Shown: positions 1 to 9,661 of the stretch, in pieces
Position numbering within the stretch: the stretch's first letter is position 1
Layout: each line of letters begins with the position of its first letter
Source: Rhodoferax sp.
GTDB taxonomy: Bacteria; Pseudomonadota; Gammaproteobacteria; Burkholderiales; Burkholderiaceae_C
Reading direction: 5' to 3'
Length of the DNA stretch: 44,779 bases
Assembly (NCBI RefSeq): GCF_025354435.1
Contig: NZ_JANXMU010000069.1
Location: forward strand, 1 to 44,779
The notes under the pieces: model-generated
The model's input: the letters and a program-made list of their open reading frames with translations, nothing else
Told to the model about the DNA's origin: nothing
Databases searched by the model: none
Program-made: the position numbers and the translations under genes

Positions 1-1
1 C

Positions 2-199
2 CAATCCGCCATCACCACCCAGTTGGGTAGCGATGCCAAGGACGTGACCGTTACCGCCAGCAACGGCACCGTGACTCTGCACGGCTGGGCACAAGGCCCC
101 CAAGAAGAAGCCAAGGCCCGTTATGTCGCCAGCACCGTACCCGGCGTAGCCAATGCCTACAGCAACGTGCGTACTTTCTCGACCGACACCAACGACTAA
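2..199 (+). CDS. BON-domain periplasmic protein, C-terminal part (cut by window edge)
   Basis: The reading frame is open from the window edge and ends with TAA at 197-199, giving 65 residues. It aligns over its whole length with the C-terminal part of the BON protein at 1322-1633: both have [26 protein letters not shown] and NAYS, about three quarters identical. BON domains occur in OsmY-like periplasmic stress proteins and are thought to bind phospholipid surfaces. The N-terminus, presumably with a signal peptide, lies outside the window. A strong terminator follows at 231-272. The function is known only at the domain level. Confidence 0.85.
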   Translation, partial: QSAITTQLGSDAKDVTVTASNGTVTLHGWAQGPQEEAKARYVASTVPGVANAYSNVRTFSTDTND

Positions 200-230
200 G
201 CCACTGCACTGCGGTGCCGCAGTACACGCA

Positions 231-272
231 GCCCACGGGGCCGGAAGCCATTCCGGCCCCGTGGGCTTTTTT
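231..272 (+). terminator. Strong rho-independent terminator after first BON gene
   Basis: A perfect 16-bp GC-rich stem (231-246 with 251-266), a four-base loop (GCCA) and six T residues at 267-272. It lies 31 bases after the BON stop codon. The other strand has no T tract, so it acts on plus-strand transcription and not obviously on dkgB, which ends at 286. Confidence 0.9.
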
Positions 273-285
273 GCGTGGGGTGCAC

Positions 286-1095
286 TTAGTCCCAGACGGG
301 TGCCAGACCTTCGGGGCTGGTCAGGCGACCGCCCCGGTCCAGCGCGGCGATCTGGGCCATGTCGGCCTCGCCCAGCACCAATTGCTGCGCCAGCAGATTG
401 CTCTGCAGGTTGACCCGCTGGGTAGACGACGGAATCACCGCGTAGCCCAGCTGCATTGCCCAGGCCAGCACCACCTGCGCCGGGGTGGCCGCGCGGGCCT
501 GGGCGATGGCCTGGATGACGGGGTCGTGCAGCACCTTGCCGTAGGCCAAAGTCATGTACGAGGTGATGGCAATGCCCTGGCTTTTCGCAAATGCGGCCAC
601 CTTGCGGTTTTGCAGGTAGGGATGCAGCTCGATCTGGTTGGTGGCGATTGCACCCGCACCCACGGCGGCAATCGCTTGCTGCATCAGATCGATGGTGAAG
701 TTGGACACGCCGATCTGCGTGGCCAGGCCCTGGCGCTTGGCATCGTGCAGCGCAGCCATGAATTCGGCCACCGGCACGGCGTTGCCGGGCGACGGCCAGT
801 GGATCAGCGCCAGGTCCACATGGTCGGTGCGCAGCTTGGCCAGGCTGTCTTGCAGGCTGGGGACCAGCTTGTCGTGGGCGTAGTAGTCAATCCAGATTTT
901 GGTGGTGATGAACAGGTCTTTGCGGGCCACGCCGCTGTCGGCAATGGCCTGGCCGACTTCGGCCTCGTTGCCATAAATCTGCGCGGTATCGACCACGCGG
1001 TAGCCGAGCGCCAGGCCGTGGGTAACCGAGTCGATGGCGGCCTGGCCCTGCAGGCGAAAAGTACCGAGGCCGAAGGCGGGAATGGGGTGCGTCAT
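286..1095 (-). CDS. dkgB: 2,5-diketo-D-gluconate reductase B-type aldo/keto reductase
   Basis: 269 residues, close to E. coli DkgB (267). The start at 1095 ([13 protein letters not shown]) matches the family N-terminus; the frame stays open upstream to 1548 but that stretch has no family similarity. The aldo/keto reductase tetrad is visible as Asp in VDTAQIY, Tyr in the same motif, Lys in TTKIW and His in LIHWPSP. Further matches to DkgB as I know it are [31 protein letters not shown] and the C-terminal [10 protein letters not shown]. It is a cytosolic NADPH-dependent reductase of 2,5-diketogluconate and other carbonyls such as methylglyoxal. It lies between two BON genes read from the opposite strand, so it is probably its own transcription unit. 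Confidence 0.93.
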   Translation of the reverse strand: MTHPIPAFGLGTFRLQGQAAIDSVTHGLALGYRVVDTAQIYGNEAEVGQAIADSGVARKDLFITTKIWIDYYAHDKLVPSLQDSLAKLRTDHVDLALIHWPSPGNAVPVAEFMAALHDAKRQGLATQIGVSNFTIDLMQQAIAAVGAGAIATNQIELHPYLQNRKVAAFAKSQGIAITSYMTLAYGKVLHDPVIQAIAQARAATPAQVVLAWAMQLGYAVIPSSTQRVNLQSNLLAQQLVLGEADMAQIAALDRGGRLTSPEGLAPVWD

Positions 1096-1292
1096 AGGGA
1101 AATCCTTCAAAGTGGCCACTAGTGTCGCGCCCATGCCTTTGCAGAAAAACCCCTGAATCCCCAAAACACTGTTGACTCCGTTTCCACAATGGTCAGTGCC
1201 CGCCCCGCCGCCAAAGATGACAAATGCAACACAAGCCTCCAGTTCCGACACACAAGCAAGCCCGTGCCTTGGGAAGATCACTCTATCGCACC

Positions 1293-1306
1293 AAGGTGTG
1301 CACCTT
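1293..1306. promoter_or_regulatory. Small inverted repeat upstream of second BON gene
   Basis: AAGGTG and CACCTT are separated by two bases, starting 29 bases before the ATG and just ahead of the AAAGGAAA ribosome-binding region. It could be an operator or a 5'-UTR hairpin. Support is only its position and symmetry. Confidence 0.25.
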
Positions 1307-1321
1307 TCAAAGGAAACTGCC

Positions 1322-1633
1322 ATGACACGCTCTATCCACCATATTGCTGCTGCCGCCTTGATCGCCCTGGCCGCAGGCCCTTTCATGTCGGCACAAGCCG
1401 CCACGAGCGATGCCGATCTGGCCAGCGCAGTGCAGTCCGCCCTTAGCACCTCGCTCGGCAGCGATGCCACCAAAGACCTCACCGTGACCGCCCATGACGG
1501 CTCGGTCACCTTGCACGGCTGGACCCAAGGCCCCGTGGAAGAAGCCAAGGCCCGCTATGTCGCCAGCACGGTGCCCGGTGTGAGCAACGCCTACAGCGCA
1601 GTGCGTACCTACTCCACCGACAACGACGAGTAG
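1322..1633 (+). CDS. BON-domain periplasmic protein
   Basis: 103 residues. The ATG at 1322 is preceded by AAAGGAAAC and opens a classical signal peptide ([10 protein letters not shown], hydrophobic core, cleavage near AQA-A at about residue 27). The mature part is a single BON domain with [13 protein letters not shown] and the [15 protein letters not shown] helix. The family includes OsmY and the BON halves of secretins and channels; a single exported BON domain suggests periplasmic envelope-stress protection. It is a paralogue of the truncated gene at 2-199, and the two flank dkgB. A structured RNA region and a terminator lie downstream. Confidence 0.88.
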   Translation: MTRSIHHIAAAALIALAAGPFMSAQAATSDADLASAVQSALSTSLGSDATKDLTVTAHDGSVTLHGWTQGPVEEAKARYVASTVPGVSNAYSAVRTYSTDNDE

Positions 1634-1639
1634 CCAATT

Positions 1640-1810
1640 TCCCAGGAATTGCGCAGCGCCCAGCTGGCAGGTTTGCGGCCCTCTGGCCGGACGTTGCGTA
1701 ATTCCATGTCCTGTGTCCCGGATACCCGGTCCAGCTCCCCTAGGGCTGGCCCAATCGTTACGGGTTAAGGCCTCTGTCGCATACACAAATATGCGGCAGG
1801 GGTTTTTTTT
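1640..1810 (+). ncRNA. Candidate structured RNA or long 3'-UTR ending in a terminator
   Basis: The 287-base gap between the BON gene and phoX contains no convincing gene but several nested inverted repeats. A 14-bp helix pairs 1645-1658 with 1692-1705; its only two departures from Watson-Crick pairing are G-U wobbles. Inside it CGGCC (1676-1680) pairs with GGCCG (1685-1689). Then ACCCG (1724-1728) pairs with CGGGT (1761-1765) around CCAGC/GCTGG (1731-1735 with 1745-1749), and an intrinsic terminator follows. Helices that tolerate wobbles suggest RNA-level structure. It could be an independent small RNA, a processed 3'-UTR sRNA of the BON gene, or simply a structured trailer. I recognise no known RNA family. 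Confidence 0.4.
1771..1810 (+). terminator. Rho-independent terminator upstream of phoX
   Basis: A 13-bp stem (1771-1783 with 1790-1802, two G-U pairs), a six-base loop (CACAAA) and eight T residues at 1803-1810. It lies 138 bases after the BON stop codon, which is far for a simple gene terminator and fits the 3' end of a separate or processed RNA. Confidence 0.85.
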
Positions 1811-1920
1811 ATGGGCGCCTGAAAGTAGCCCTGAACCGTGGGCCCCCAGGGCTTTCACAAAGATGTCATACCCCGTGCGTAACCTGAAACTTTACAAATC
1901 CTACACGTTGCAGACACACG

Positions 1921-4269
1921 ATGAACACACCTACCCACGCCCTCACCACCACCTTTACCGACCCTGACGACCTCGACAACAACCCCAGCCTGAACCACCA
2001 TTTGCAAGACGTGATGGCCGCCCCCATGAGCCGCCGCCAGGTGCTGCGCTCTGGCGTGGGCGCACTGGCCACGGCCAGCCTGGGCGGCGTGGCTCTGACG
2101 GCCTGCGGCGGTGGCGATGACGATGTGGCGGCAACCGCCCCGCTGCTGCCGCCCGTACTGGGCTTTACCGCCGTGGCCAAAAGCCTGACCGATGCCGTTA
2201 CCGTACCCGCGGGCTACACCGCCACCGTGGTCTATGCCACCGGCGACTCCATCGACAGCGCCGTCAACGACTACAAAAACGACGGCACCGACAGCAACTT
2301 CGCCCGCCGCAGCGGCGACCACCACGACGGCATGCATTACTTTGGCCTGGGAACCGACGGCACGCCCTCGCAGACCAGCAACACCCGCGCGCTGATGGCC
2401 ATCAACCACGAAGCCATCAACGGCACGGTGCAGTTCATGCACCCCAACGGCCAGACCAACATCGGCGCCAGCGCTGGCCCCCGCCCCGAAGCCGAAGCGC
2501 TGAAAGAAGTCGAAGCGCACGGCGCATCGGTCATCGAAATCAGCAAGACCTCCGGTGTGTTTGGCGTGGTCAAGGCATCGACCTTCAACCGCCGCGTCAC
2601 GCCCCGCACGCCCATGGTGTTCGGTGGTCCGGCCAAGGGCTCGGCTCTGCTGAAAACCAAATACTCCACCGACGGTACCGCCACCCGCGGCATGATCGGC
2701 AACTGCGCCAGCGGCTACACGCCCTGGGGCACCTACCTGACCTGCGAAGAAAACTTTGCCGGTTTCTTTCGCCGCGGCAGTGCCGACGATGCCCTGCGCA
2801 GCGCCAAGGAACGGACCGCCTTCAAACGCATCGGCCTGGCCCAGGGCGCAGGCGGCGGCCAACGCTGGGCCACCGTGGTGCCCGCCGATAGCAGCAGCAC
2901 CGAATACGCCCGCTGGGATGCCAGCAAACTGGGCGCGTCTACCGACGGTACGGACGACTTCCGCAACACCCACAACACCTTTGGCTGGGTGGTCGAGATC
3001 GACCCGTACAACCCCGCCTCCACCCCGGTGAAGCACACCGCCCTGGGCCGCTTTGCGCACGAAGGTGCCTGGCCGAGCAACCCGGTGGTCGGCCAGCCGC
3101 TGGCCTTCTACATGGGCGACGACTCGCGCAGCGAATACGTCTACAAATACGTGTCCAACGCCGTGTGGAGCGCTGCCGATGCCAACCCCGCCGACCGCCT
3201 GGCCACGGGTGCCAAGTACCTGGACAACGGCACGCTGTTTGCGGCCAAGTTCAATGCCGATGGCTCGGGCACCTGGCTCAAGCTGGACCTGAGCAACACC
3301 GCCATCAGCGGCAACAGCGCCTACGCCTTTGCCGACCTGGCCGACGTGCTGGTCAACGCCCGCCTGGCCGCCGATGCCGCCGGTGCCACCAAGTGCGACC
3401 GCCCCGAGTGGACGGCGGTGAACCCGCGCAATGGCGAGATCTACATCACCATGACCGAGAACCCCGACCGCGGCAACGTCGGCAGCACCAGCAGCAACAA
3501 CGTGCCGAATCCCGATGTGGACCCGGCCTTCCCGCGTTATTGGCTGGACAACAAGGGCGTGTCCTCCCAGAGCGCCAGCACCAGCACCCTCAAGGGCAAT
3601 GTGAACGGCCAGGTCATGCGCATGCGCGAAACCGGCAACCTGGCATCGGCCACCACCTTCAACTGGGACATCTACCTGTTCGCCAACCAGGCCACGGCCG
3701 ACATCGGACTGGACAACGTGAACTACCAGGCCAACGTCAACCTGTCGGGCCTGACTTCAGTGAACGACCTGTCCAAGCCCGACGGCTGCTGGTTCTCCAA
3801 GGCCAGCGGCATCCTGTGGATCGAAACCGATGACAACGCCTACACCGACGTGACCAACTGCATGCTGCTGGCAGCGGTACCCGGCAGCTACGGTGACGGC
3901 GGCAAGATCACCGTGACCAACCAGGCCAACGGCAAGCCCGGCACAGCAGGCACGGCACCGGTAGTGGTGGACACCTATGCCGGCAAGAAGATGAACGACA
4001 CCATCTTCCGCCGCTTCCTGACCGCGCCGCTGGGCTCCGAAGTCACCGGCGTGGCCGAATCGCCGGACGGCAAGGCGCTGTTCATCAACATCCAGCACCC
4101 GGGCGAAAACACCGCCGCCGCCAACATCGGCGACCCGACCAAGTACGAAAGCCATTGGCCTGGCAACGGTGCCGGTGTGGCCGCCTACGGCCCGGGCAGC
4201 AGCAGCGCCCGGCCCCGCTCGGCCACGGTGATGATCACCAAGAACGACGGCGGTGTGATCGGGCTGTAA
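1921..4269 (+). CDS. phoX: PhoX-family alkaline phosphatase, Tat-exported lipoprotein
   Basis: 782 residues matching the DUF839/PhoX family. PhoX enzymes are Fe/Ca-dependent periplasmic phosphatases that release phosphate from organic esters. The N-terminus has a long polar n-region, then a twin-arginine motif SRRQVL (Arg38-Arg39), a hydrophobic segment and the lipobox ALTAC (Cys62), so the protein is probably a Tat-exported lipoprotein. Family motifs include GNCASGYTPWGTYLTCEEN near residues 260-278, FGWVVEIDP, and an acidic and Asn-rich metal-binding core. The 110-base leader after the upstream terminator holds a hairpin (1821-1824 with 1853-1856 and 1828-1833 with 1847-1852). I see no convincing Pho box. 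Phosphate-limited expression is expected from the family, not shown here. Confidence 0.9.
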   Translation: MNTPTHALTTTFTDPDDLDNNPSLNHHLQDVMAAPMSRRQVLRSGVGALATASLGGVALTACGGGDDDVAATAPLLPPVLGFTAVAKSLTDAVTVPAGYTATVVYATGDSIDSAVNDYKNDGTDSNFARRSGDHHDGMHYFGLGTDGTPSQTSNTRALMAINHEAINGTVQFMHPNGQTNIGASAGPRPEAEALKEVEAHGASVIEISKTSGVFGVVKASTFNRRVTPRTPMVFGGPAKGSALLKTKYSTDGTATRGMIGNCASGYTPWGTYLTCEENFAGFFRRGSADDALRSAKERTAFKRIGLAQGAGGGQRWATVVPADSSSTEYARWDASKLGASTDGTDDFRNTHNTFGWVVEIDPYNPASTPVKHTALGRFAHEGAWPSNPVVGQPLAFYMGDDSRSEYVYKYVSNAVWSAADANPADRLATGAKYLDNGTLFAAKFNADGSGTWLKLDLSNTAISGNSAYAFADLADVLVNARLAADAAGATKCDRPEWTAVNPRNGEIYITMTENPDRGNVGSTSSNNVPNPDVDPAFPRYWLDNKGVSSQSASTSTLKGNVNGQVMRMRETGNLASATTFNWDIYLFANQATADIGLDNVNYQANVNLSGLTSVNDLSKPDGCWFSKASGILWIETDDNAYTDVTNCMLLAAVPGSYGDGGKITVTNQANGKPGTAGTAPVVVDTYAGKKMNDTIFRRFLTAPLGSEVTGVAESPDGKALFINIQHPGENTAAANIGDPTKYESHWPGNGAGVAAYGPGSSSARPRSATVMITKNDGGVIGL

Positions 4270-4286
4270 GCGCACAAAGCACAGCG

Positions 4287-4318
4287 GTATAAAGTTCTAT
4301 TTTAATAGCGCTTTATAC
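4287..4318. repeat. AT-rich hairpin after phoX
   Basis: GTATAAAG (4287-4294) pairs with CTTTATAC (4311-4318), and an inner CTATT pairs with AATAG. No T tract follows on either strand, so it is not a standard terminator. Its CTATTTTAATAGCGC core resembles the left half of the dispersed repeat seen elsewhere in the window, but with shorter spacing. Confidence 0.45.
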
Positions 4319-4372
4319 TGACTGGACGGGCACGGCAAGCATTTTCAGCCGTGCCCAGTCGCTTTCAACACC

Positions 4373-5116
4373 ATGGGATTTGCCTCCAGCCTTCGCAGTT
4401 TCCGCGCCAAAGTCCGCCGCTCCTTTGCCCACCGGGGCCTGTGGGGCACCCTGGCCTATGTGCCCGAGTTCGCCAGCTATCTGGCCCGCAGCCTGGCCCC
4501 ACAGCGCAGGCGCTGGGAAGCCGATGCCCTGCGCGTGCAGCAGCAGTTTGACCGCGACTTTCAGGTGGACACCGCAGGCATCACGCAGTTGAGCGACCTG
4601 GCCGTAGTGGGCCAGCACCGCGACCTGGGGCACTACTACCATGGCACCGATCCGCAGGTGTTCCAGCGCCAGTTGGAGCAGCTGCCCATAGACCACGCCC
4701 AATACAGCTTCATTGACTACGGCTCGGGCAAAGGCAAAGCCCTGCTGCTGGCCTCGCTGTGGCCCTTTCAGGCCGTGTGGGGGGTGGAGTTTGCCGAAGC
4801 ACTGCACGCCGTGGCGCTACGCAACATCGCCAGCTTCCAGCACCCCGGCCAGCGCTGCCGCACGCTGCAGTCCGTGCACCTGGATGCCACCCAGTTCGAA
4901 TTACCCGGCACTCCCTGCGTAGCGTATTTTTACAACCCGTTCAGCGAGGTGGTGCTGGCGTCCATCCTGCAAAAAATCCAGGCCTCATTGGCCGCCCAGC
5001 CGCGCGATCTGTGGGTCTGCTATACCCACCCCTACGCCCACACACCGCTGGACCAGACCCCCTTTTTGCACCTGGTGCAGGCGCACGCGCACTACCGGAT
5101 TTACCGGGCGGTGTAG
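4373..5116 (+). CDS. SAM-dependent methyltransferase-like protein
   Basis: 247 residues, starting at ATG 4373. The central FIDYGSGKGKALLLAS (about residues 113-128) is a methyltransferase motif I (acidic residue plus GxGxG-type loop) that would bind S-adenosylmethionine. WGVEFAEALH provides the acidic end of strand 2, and CVAYFYNPF resembles motif IV. A basic N-terminus without a signal peptide suggests a cytosolic enzyme. The substrate cannot be told. It converges on the sugar-binding protein gene, with only four bases between the two stop codons. Some homologues are annotated simply as class I methyltransferases. Confidence 0.75.
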   Translation: MGFASSLRSFRAKVRRSFAHRGLWGTLAYVPEFASYLARSLAPQRRRWEADALRVQQQFDRDFQVDTAGITQLSDLAVVGQHRDLGHYYHGTDPQVFQRQLEQLPIDHAQYSFIDYGSGKGKALLLASLWPFQAVWGVEFAEALHAVALRNIASFQHPGQRCRTLQSVHLDATQFELPGTPCVAYFYNPFSEVVLASILQKIQASLAAQPRDLWVCYTHPYAHTPLDQTPFLHLVQAHAHYRIYRAV

Positions 5117-5120
5117 TCGA

Positions 5121-6392
<1,272 letters not shown>

Positions 6393-6424
6393 TTTTTGTC
6401 TCCTGAAAGTTATTCAAAAACCAC

Positions 6425-8116
6425 TCACTCCAACCGAAAGATTGCCGCCTCATAAGGCCTTAAAACCATGTTCTGCAGACCAACTCCCGTCTCGGGGTAG
6501 TTGCCAATCACCCGCTGCGCCGCGCGGTACGGCACATCCAGCACCGGCGTGCCACCGTAAAAGTTGCACACCACCAGCCAGCGCTTCTTGCCCAGGGCGC
6601 GCAGGTAGGCGTAGATCTCGGGGTGCTCGGCCAGCAGCAACTTGTAGCGGCCGTCGACCAGCACCGAGTGCGCCTTGCGCAGGGCAATCAGGGCGCGGTA
6701 GTAGTGGAAGACCGAGTCCGCATCAGCCAGCGCCGCTTCACTGTGGACGGCGGGGTAGTTGGGATTCACCGGCTGCCAGGGCGTGCCGGTGGTGAAACCG
6801 GCGTGGGCGCTGGCATTCCACTGCATGGGTGTGCGGGCGTTGTCACGGCCCTTGGTGCGGATGGCCTGCAGGGCCACCTCGGGGTCTATGCCGCGCTCTT
6901 GCGTGGCAGTGCGGAACATGTTGCGCGACTCCAGGTCGTAGCAGTCGTCTACCGAGGCGTAGGGCTTATTGGTCATGCCCAGCTCTTCGCCCTGGTACAC
7001 GTAGGGCGTGCCCTGCATGCCGTGCAGCAGCGTGGCCAGCATCTTGGCAGATGCCACGCGGTGCACGCCGTCGTCGCCAAAACGGGACACGGGCCGGGGT
7101 TGGTCGTGGTTGCTCAGGTACAGGCTGTTCCAGCCGCGGCCCGCCAAACCGTCTTGCCAGCGCGACAAAGAGGTTTTGAGATCACCCAGTTGCAGCTTTT
7201 GCAGCGCCCATTTGCCTTCGCCATGGCCGGGCACGGAATCCAGATCCATGTGCTCAAACTGGAACAGCATGCCCAAGGCCCCGGTCTCGGGGTGGGTGAT
7301 CTCCACGCCCTGGCGCAGCGTGGCGCAAGGCGCTTCACCCACGGTGATAGTGTCATAGTGGTCCAGCACCTCGCGCCGCATCTCCTGCAGGTATTCCACC
7401 AGGCGTGGGCCGTTGGTGACCAGGGTGAATGCGGGCTGCAAGAAGCCGGGCCGCACCACCGGAGCGTTGGGCAGGCTACCATCTGCCGCGTAGGTTTTGG
7501 ACACCATATTGATCACGTCCATGCGGAAGCCGTCAACACCCTTGTCCAGCCAAAAGCGCATCAGCGCATGCACCTCGGCACGCACCAGCGCGTTCTCCCA
7601 ATACAGCTCGGGCTGCTTTTTGGAGAACATGTGCAGGTAGTACTCGCCGGTGGGCGCATGGAATTCCCAGGCCGAACCGGAAAAAGCGGCTTCCCAGTTG
7701 TTGGGTGGCCCGCCATCGGCTGCCGGGGCACGCCAGATGTAGTAATTGCGGTAGGGGTTGTCTTTGGATTTGCAGGCTTCCGTGAACCAGGGGTGCTCGT
7801 CCGAGGTGTGGTTCACCATCAGGTCCATCATCAACCGGATGCCGCGCTGGTGCATCTGCGCCAGCATCTGGTCAAAGTCGGCCATGCTGCCGTATTCGGG
7901 CGCAATGGCGCGGTAGTCGCTGATGTCGTAGCCGCCGTCGTCGTTGGGCGACTGGTAGATGGGCGACAGCCACACCACGTCGATGCCCAGCGTGCGCAGG
8001 TAGTCCAGCTTGGAGGTGATGCCGGGCAAGTCGCCCACGCCATCGCCATTACTGTCGCAAAAACTACGCGGGTAAATTTGGTACGCGACGCTGCTTTTCC
8101 ACCACGGCTGGGCCAT
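6425..8116 (-). CDS. GH13 alpha-glucosidase (oligo-1,6-/alpha-glucosidase type)
   Basis: 563 residues starting MAQPWWKSSVAYQIYPRSF. The chosen ATG at 8116 is preceded by AAGGAG six bases away; the frame is open further upstream to 8221 but that part has no family similarity. All four GH13 signature regions are present: DLMVNHTSD, GFRMDVINM with nucleophile Asp200, TVGEAP with acid/base Glu261, and LSNHDQPR with Asp338. Length and motifs fit cytosolic alpha-glucosidases and oligo-1,6-glucosidases that hydrolyse imported maltose, isomaltose, sucrose isomers or trehalulose-type sugars. It leads an operon with the binding protein and faces a divergent AraC regulator. Exact linkage preference cannot be read from the sequence. 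Confidence 0.92.
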   Translation of the reverse strand: MAQPWWKSSVAYQIYPRSFCDSNGDGVGDLPGITSKLDYLRTLGIDVVWLSPIYQSPNDDGGYDISDYRAIAPEYGSMADFDQMLAQMHQRGIRLMMDLMVNHTSDEHPWFTEACKSKDNPYRNYYIWRAPAADGGPPNNWEAAFSGSAWEFHAPTGEYYLHMFSKKQPELYWENALVRAEVHALMRFWLDKGVDGFRMDVINMVSKTYAADGSLPNAPVVRPGFLQPAFTLVTNGPRLVEYLQEMRREVLDHYDTITVGEAPCATLRQGVEITHPETGALGMLFQFEHMDLDSVPGHGEGKWALQKLQLGDLKTSLSRWQDGLAGRGWNSLYLSNHDQPRPVSRFGDDGVHRVASAKMLATLLHGMQGTPYVYQGEELGMTNKPYASVDDCYDLESRNMFRTATQERGIDPEVALQAIRTKGRDNARTPMQWNASAHAGFTTGTPWQPVNPNYPAVHSEAALADADSVFHYYRALIALRKAHSVLVDGRYKLLLAEHPEIYAYLRALGKKRWLVVCNFYGGTPVLDVPYRAAQRVIGNYPETGVGLQNMVLRPYEAAIFRLE

Positions 8117-8180
8117 TGAAACTCCTTGTTGTGTGGCCGAAAGTTTAGGAGCCCAGGTCGCCCACAGCCAGCGAATCCAC

Positions 8181-8213
8181 TGCCAGAAAACTGCAAGATA
8201 TGCAATAAAACTG
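8181..8213. promoter_or_regulatory. Direct repeat, candidate AraC-type operator
   Basis: TGCCAGAAAACTG (8181-8193) and TGCAATAAAACTG (8201-8213) match at 11 of 13 positions and are spaced exactly 20 bp apart, two helical turns. They lie in the 183-bp divergent region between the alpha-glucosidase and the AraC-family gene, 65 bp upstream of the alpha-glucosidase start. Direct half-sites about 21 bp apart are typical of AraC-family operators. Confidence 0.5.
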
Positions 8214-8299
8214 GGATGCATGGAAAGCGATGACTCAGGGTAAATACGGGTTAATCATCCCTGGTGCAACGCAAGGTATCTGGTTTTAATGGCAGATCT

Positions 8300-9247
8300 A
8301 TGCAACAAAAACCAGAGCGCCGGGGCCTGCAAGCGCTGGAGGCCAAAACCGCCCGCAACAGCGCCGACAAAGCCCGGTGGATGCGCCAGCAACTGCGCCA
8401 CAGCATGGCCGGTCTGCTGGCCGACACCCAGCCGGTGCGCCCCTGCGGCAGGCCGCGGGTGGCCGATCTGCGCGGCGAAGGGCACTTCCACCTGGTGCCC
8501 GAGCTGTTCTTGCAAACCGGTGGCAGCACCTGCTTCACCCTGCCGCACGGCCCTTTGGCCCTGCACGCGGGCGAGGCCCTGCTGATGCCGCCGCGCATGC
8601 TGCATGCCGAAGCCACCGTGGGCACCGCTTTTAGCAACATCGTGGTCTACGCCGACGGCACCGCCCTCACCTGCCACCTCGCCACCGAGACCTCGCCGGG
8701 CCGCCCCGGCATTGACCACCTGGAGTCGCGCCAGCACCCGCACGCCGCCCGCATCCACGACTGGCTGGCCGATGCCGCCACGCTGGGCAGTGATGCGGAA
8801 GATGCCGATGCCCGGCTGCAGGTGCGCGCCCTGCTGGCCAGCGCCTGTGCAGGCGTGCTGCGGGTACTGGACGATGCCGCGCCACGCACCCAGCCCGAGC
8901 CGCCGCTGGTGGCCCGGGTGCGCATGTGGGTCAACAACCAGCTGGGCGACCACGCCCTGACCGTCACCGCCCTGGCCGCGCAGGCCGGGTGCACGCCCGA
9001 ATATTTGTCGCACGTGTTCAGCCAGACCACCGGCGGCCACCTGATCGCCCACATCAACCGCCAGCGCATGGCCCGCGCCGCCCACCTGCTGGCCGAGACC
9101 GACATGGCCGGCAAAGAGGTGGCCTGGGCCTGCGGCTTCACCACCCCCAGCTACTTCATCCAGACCTTCCGCCAGCAGTTCGGGGCCACACCGCAGCAGT
9201 GGCGCGCCAAACGGCGGGCCGAACTGGGCGACACTGCACCCTCTTAG
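8300..9247 (+). CDS. AraC-family transcriptional regulator
   Basis: 315 residues from ATG 8300; an in-frame GTG at 8264 would add 12 residues and cannot be excluded. The N-terminal half has a cupin-like sensor with FHLVPELFLQTGGSTCF and LMPPRMLHAEA. The C-terminal 100 residues carry two helix-turn-helix motifs: LTVTALAAQAGCTPEYLSHVF followed by MAGKEVAWACGFTTPSYFIQTFRQQFGATPQQW, the typical AraC/XylS signature. It is divergent from the alpha-glucosidase/binding-protein operon, with a direct repeat between them, so it probably controls that operon in response to a sugar. The ligand is unknown. Confidence 0.9.
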   Translation: MQQKPERRGLQALEAKTARNSADKARWMRQQLRHSMAGLLADTQPVRPCGRPRVADLRGEGHFHLVPELFLQTGGSTCFTLPHGPLALHAGEALLMPPRMLHAEATVGTAFSNIVVYADGTALTCHLATETSPGRPGIDHLESRQHPHAARIHDWLADAATLGSDAEDADARLQVRALLASACAGVLRVLDDAAPRTQPEPPLVARVRMWVNNQLGDHALTVTALAAQAGCTPEYLSHVFSQTTGGHLIAHINRQRMARAAHLLAETDMAGKEVAWACGFTTPSYFIQTFRQQFGATPQQWRAKRRAELGDTAPS

Positions 9248-9255
9248 GAGCCCCC

Positions 9256-9606
9256 ATGTCCACCCACCCCAGCACCGCAGAATTTTTACTCGACCAATTG
9301 GCCGCCACCGGCAACGCATCGGTGCGCCGCATGTTTGGCGAATACTGCCTGTACCTGGCGGGCAAGCCGGTGGGTTTGGTGTGCGACAACCAGCTATTTC
9401 TAAAGCCCACCGACGCAGGCAAGGCCGTGATGCCCCAGCCCGTGGAAGGCTTCCCCTTCCCCAGTGCCCGGGCCCACTGGTGCGTCACCGCCGACCAGTG
9501 GGAAGATGCTCCCTGGCTGTGCCAGCTCATCCAGGCCACGGCGGGGGCGCTGCCGGAGCCGAAAGCCAAGGCACCCCGTAAGCCACGGTCAAAAACTACA
9601 AAATAG
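9256..9606 (+). CDS. TfoX N-terminal domain protein
   Basis: 116 residues, ATG at 9256 with AGGAG just upstream and only eight bases after the AraC stop codon, so it is probably co-transcribed. The motifs ASVRRMFGEYCLYLAGKPVGLV and the LFLKPTDAG stretch are characteristic of the TfoX_N domain; the DNA-binding C-terminal domain of full-length TfoX (Sxy) is absent. Full-length TfoX promotes competence gene expression, but stand-alone N domains have no settled role. The basic tail (PKAKAPRKPRSKTTK) is odd, and its last codons and stop codon come from a dispersed palindromic repeat that starts at about 9595. Confidence 0.82.
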   Translation: MSTHPSTAEFLLDQLAATGNASVRRMFGEYCLYLAGKPVGLVCDNQLFLKPTDAGKAVMPQPVEGFPFPSARAHWCVTADQWEDAPWLCQLIQATAGALPEPKAKAPRKPRSKTTK

Positions 9607-9653
9607 ATAGCTGCTTGTGCTCATCCAATAAGCACAAAGTGCCAATTTGATCC
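9595..9653 (+). repeat. Dispersed palindromic repeat, copy 1 (supplies tfoX-like stop codon)
   Basis: It contains ACTA-N9-TAGCTGCTTGTGC, then a hairpin TTGTGCTCAT/ATAAGCACAA with one mismatch, then AAGTGCCAATTTGATCC. This is the most complete copy of the family shared with 12672-12728, 19787-19845, 24118-24173 and 30031-30090. The TAG stop of the preceding gene lies inside it. Confidence 0.75.
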
Positions 9654-9661
9654 TCGAAAAT

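Noticed and set aside
1850-1885. Possible Pho box upstream of phoX (TGTCATA near 1864)
   Set aside because: Only one recognisable half-site; the second repeat at the required spacing is missing, so it is not annotated.
8117-8221. Upstream extension of the alpha-glucosidase frame (to 8221)
   Set aside because: The extra residues have no family similarity, and a good ribosome-binding site precedes the internal ATG at 8116.
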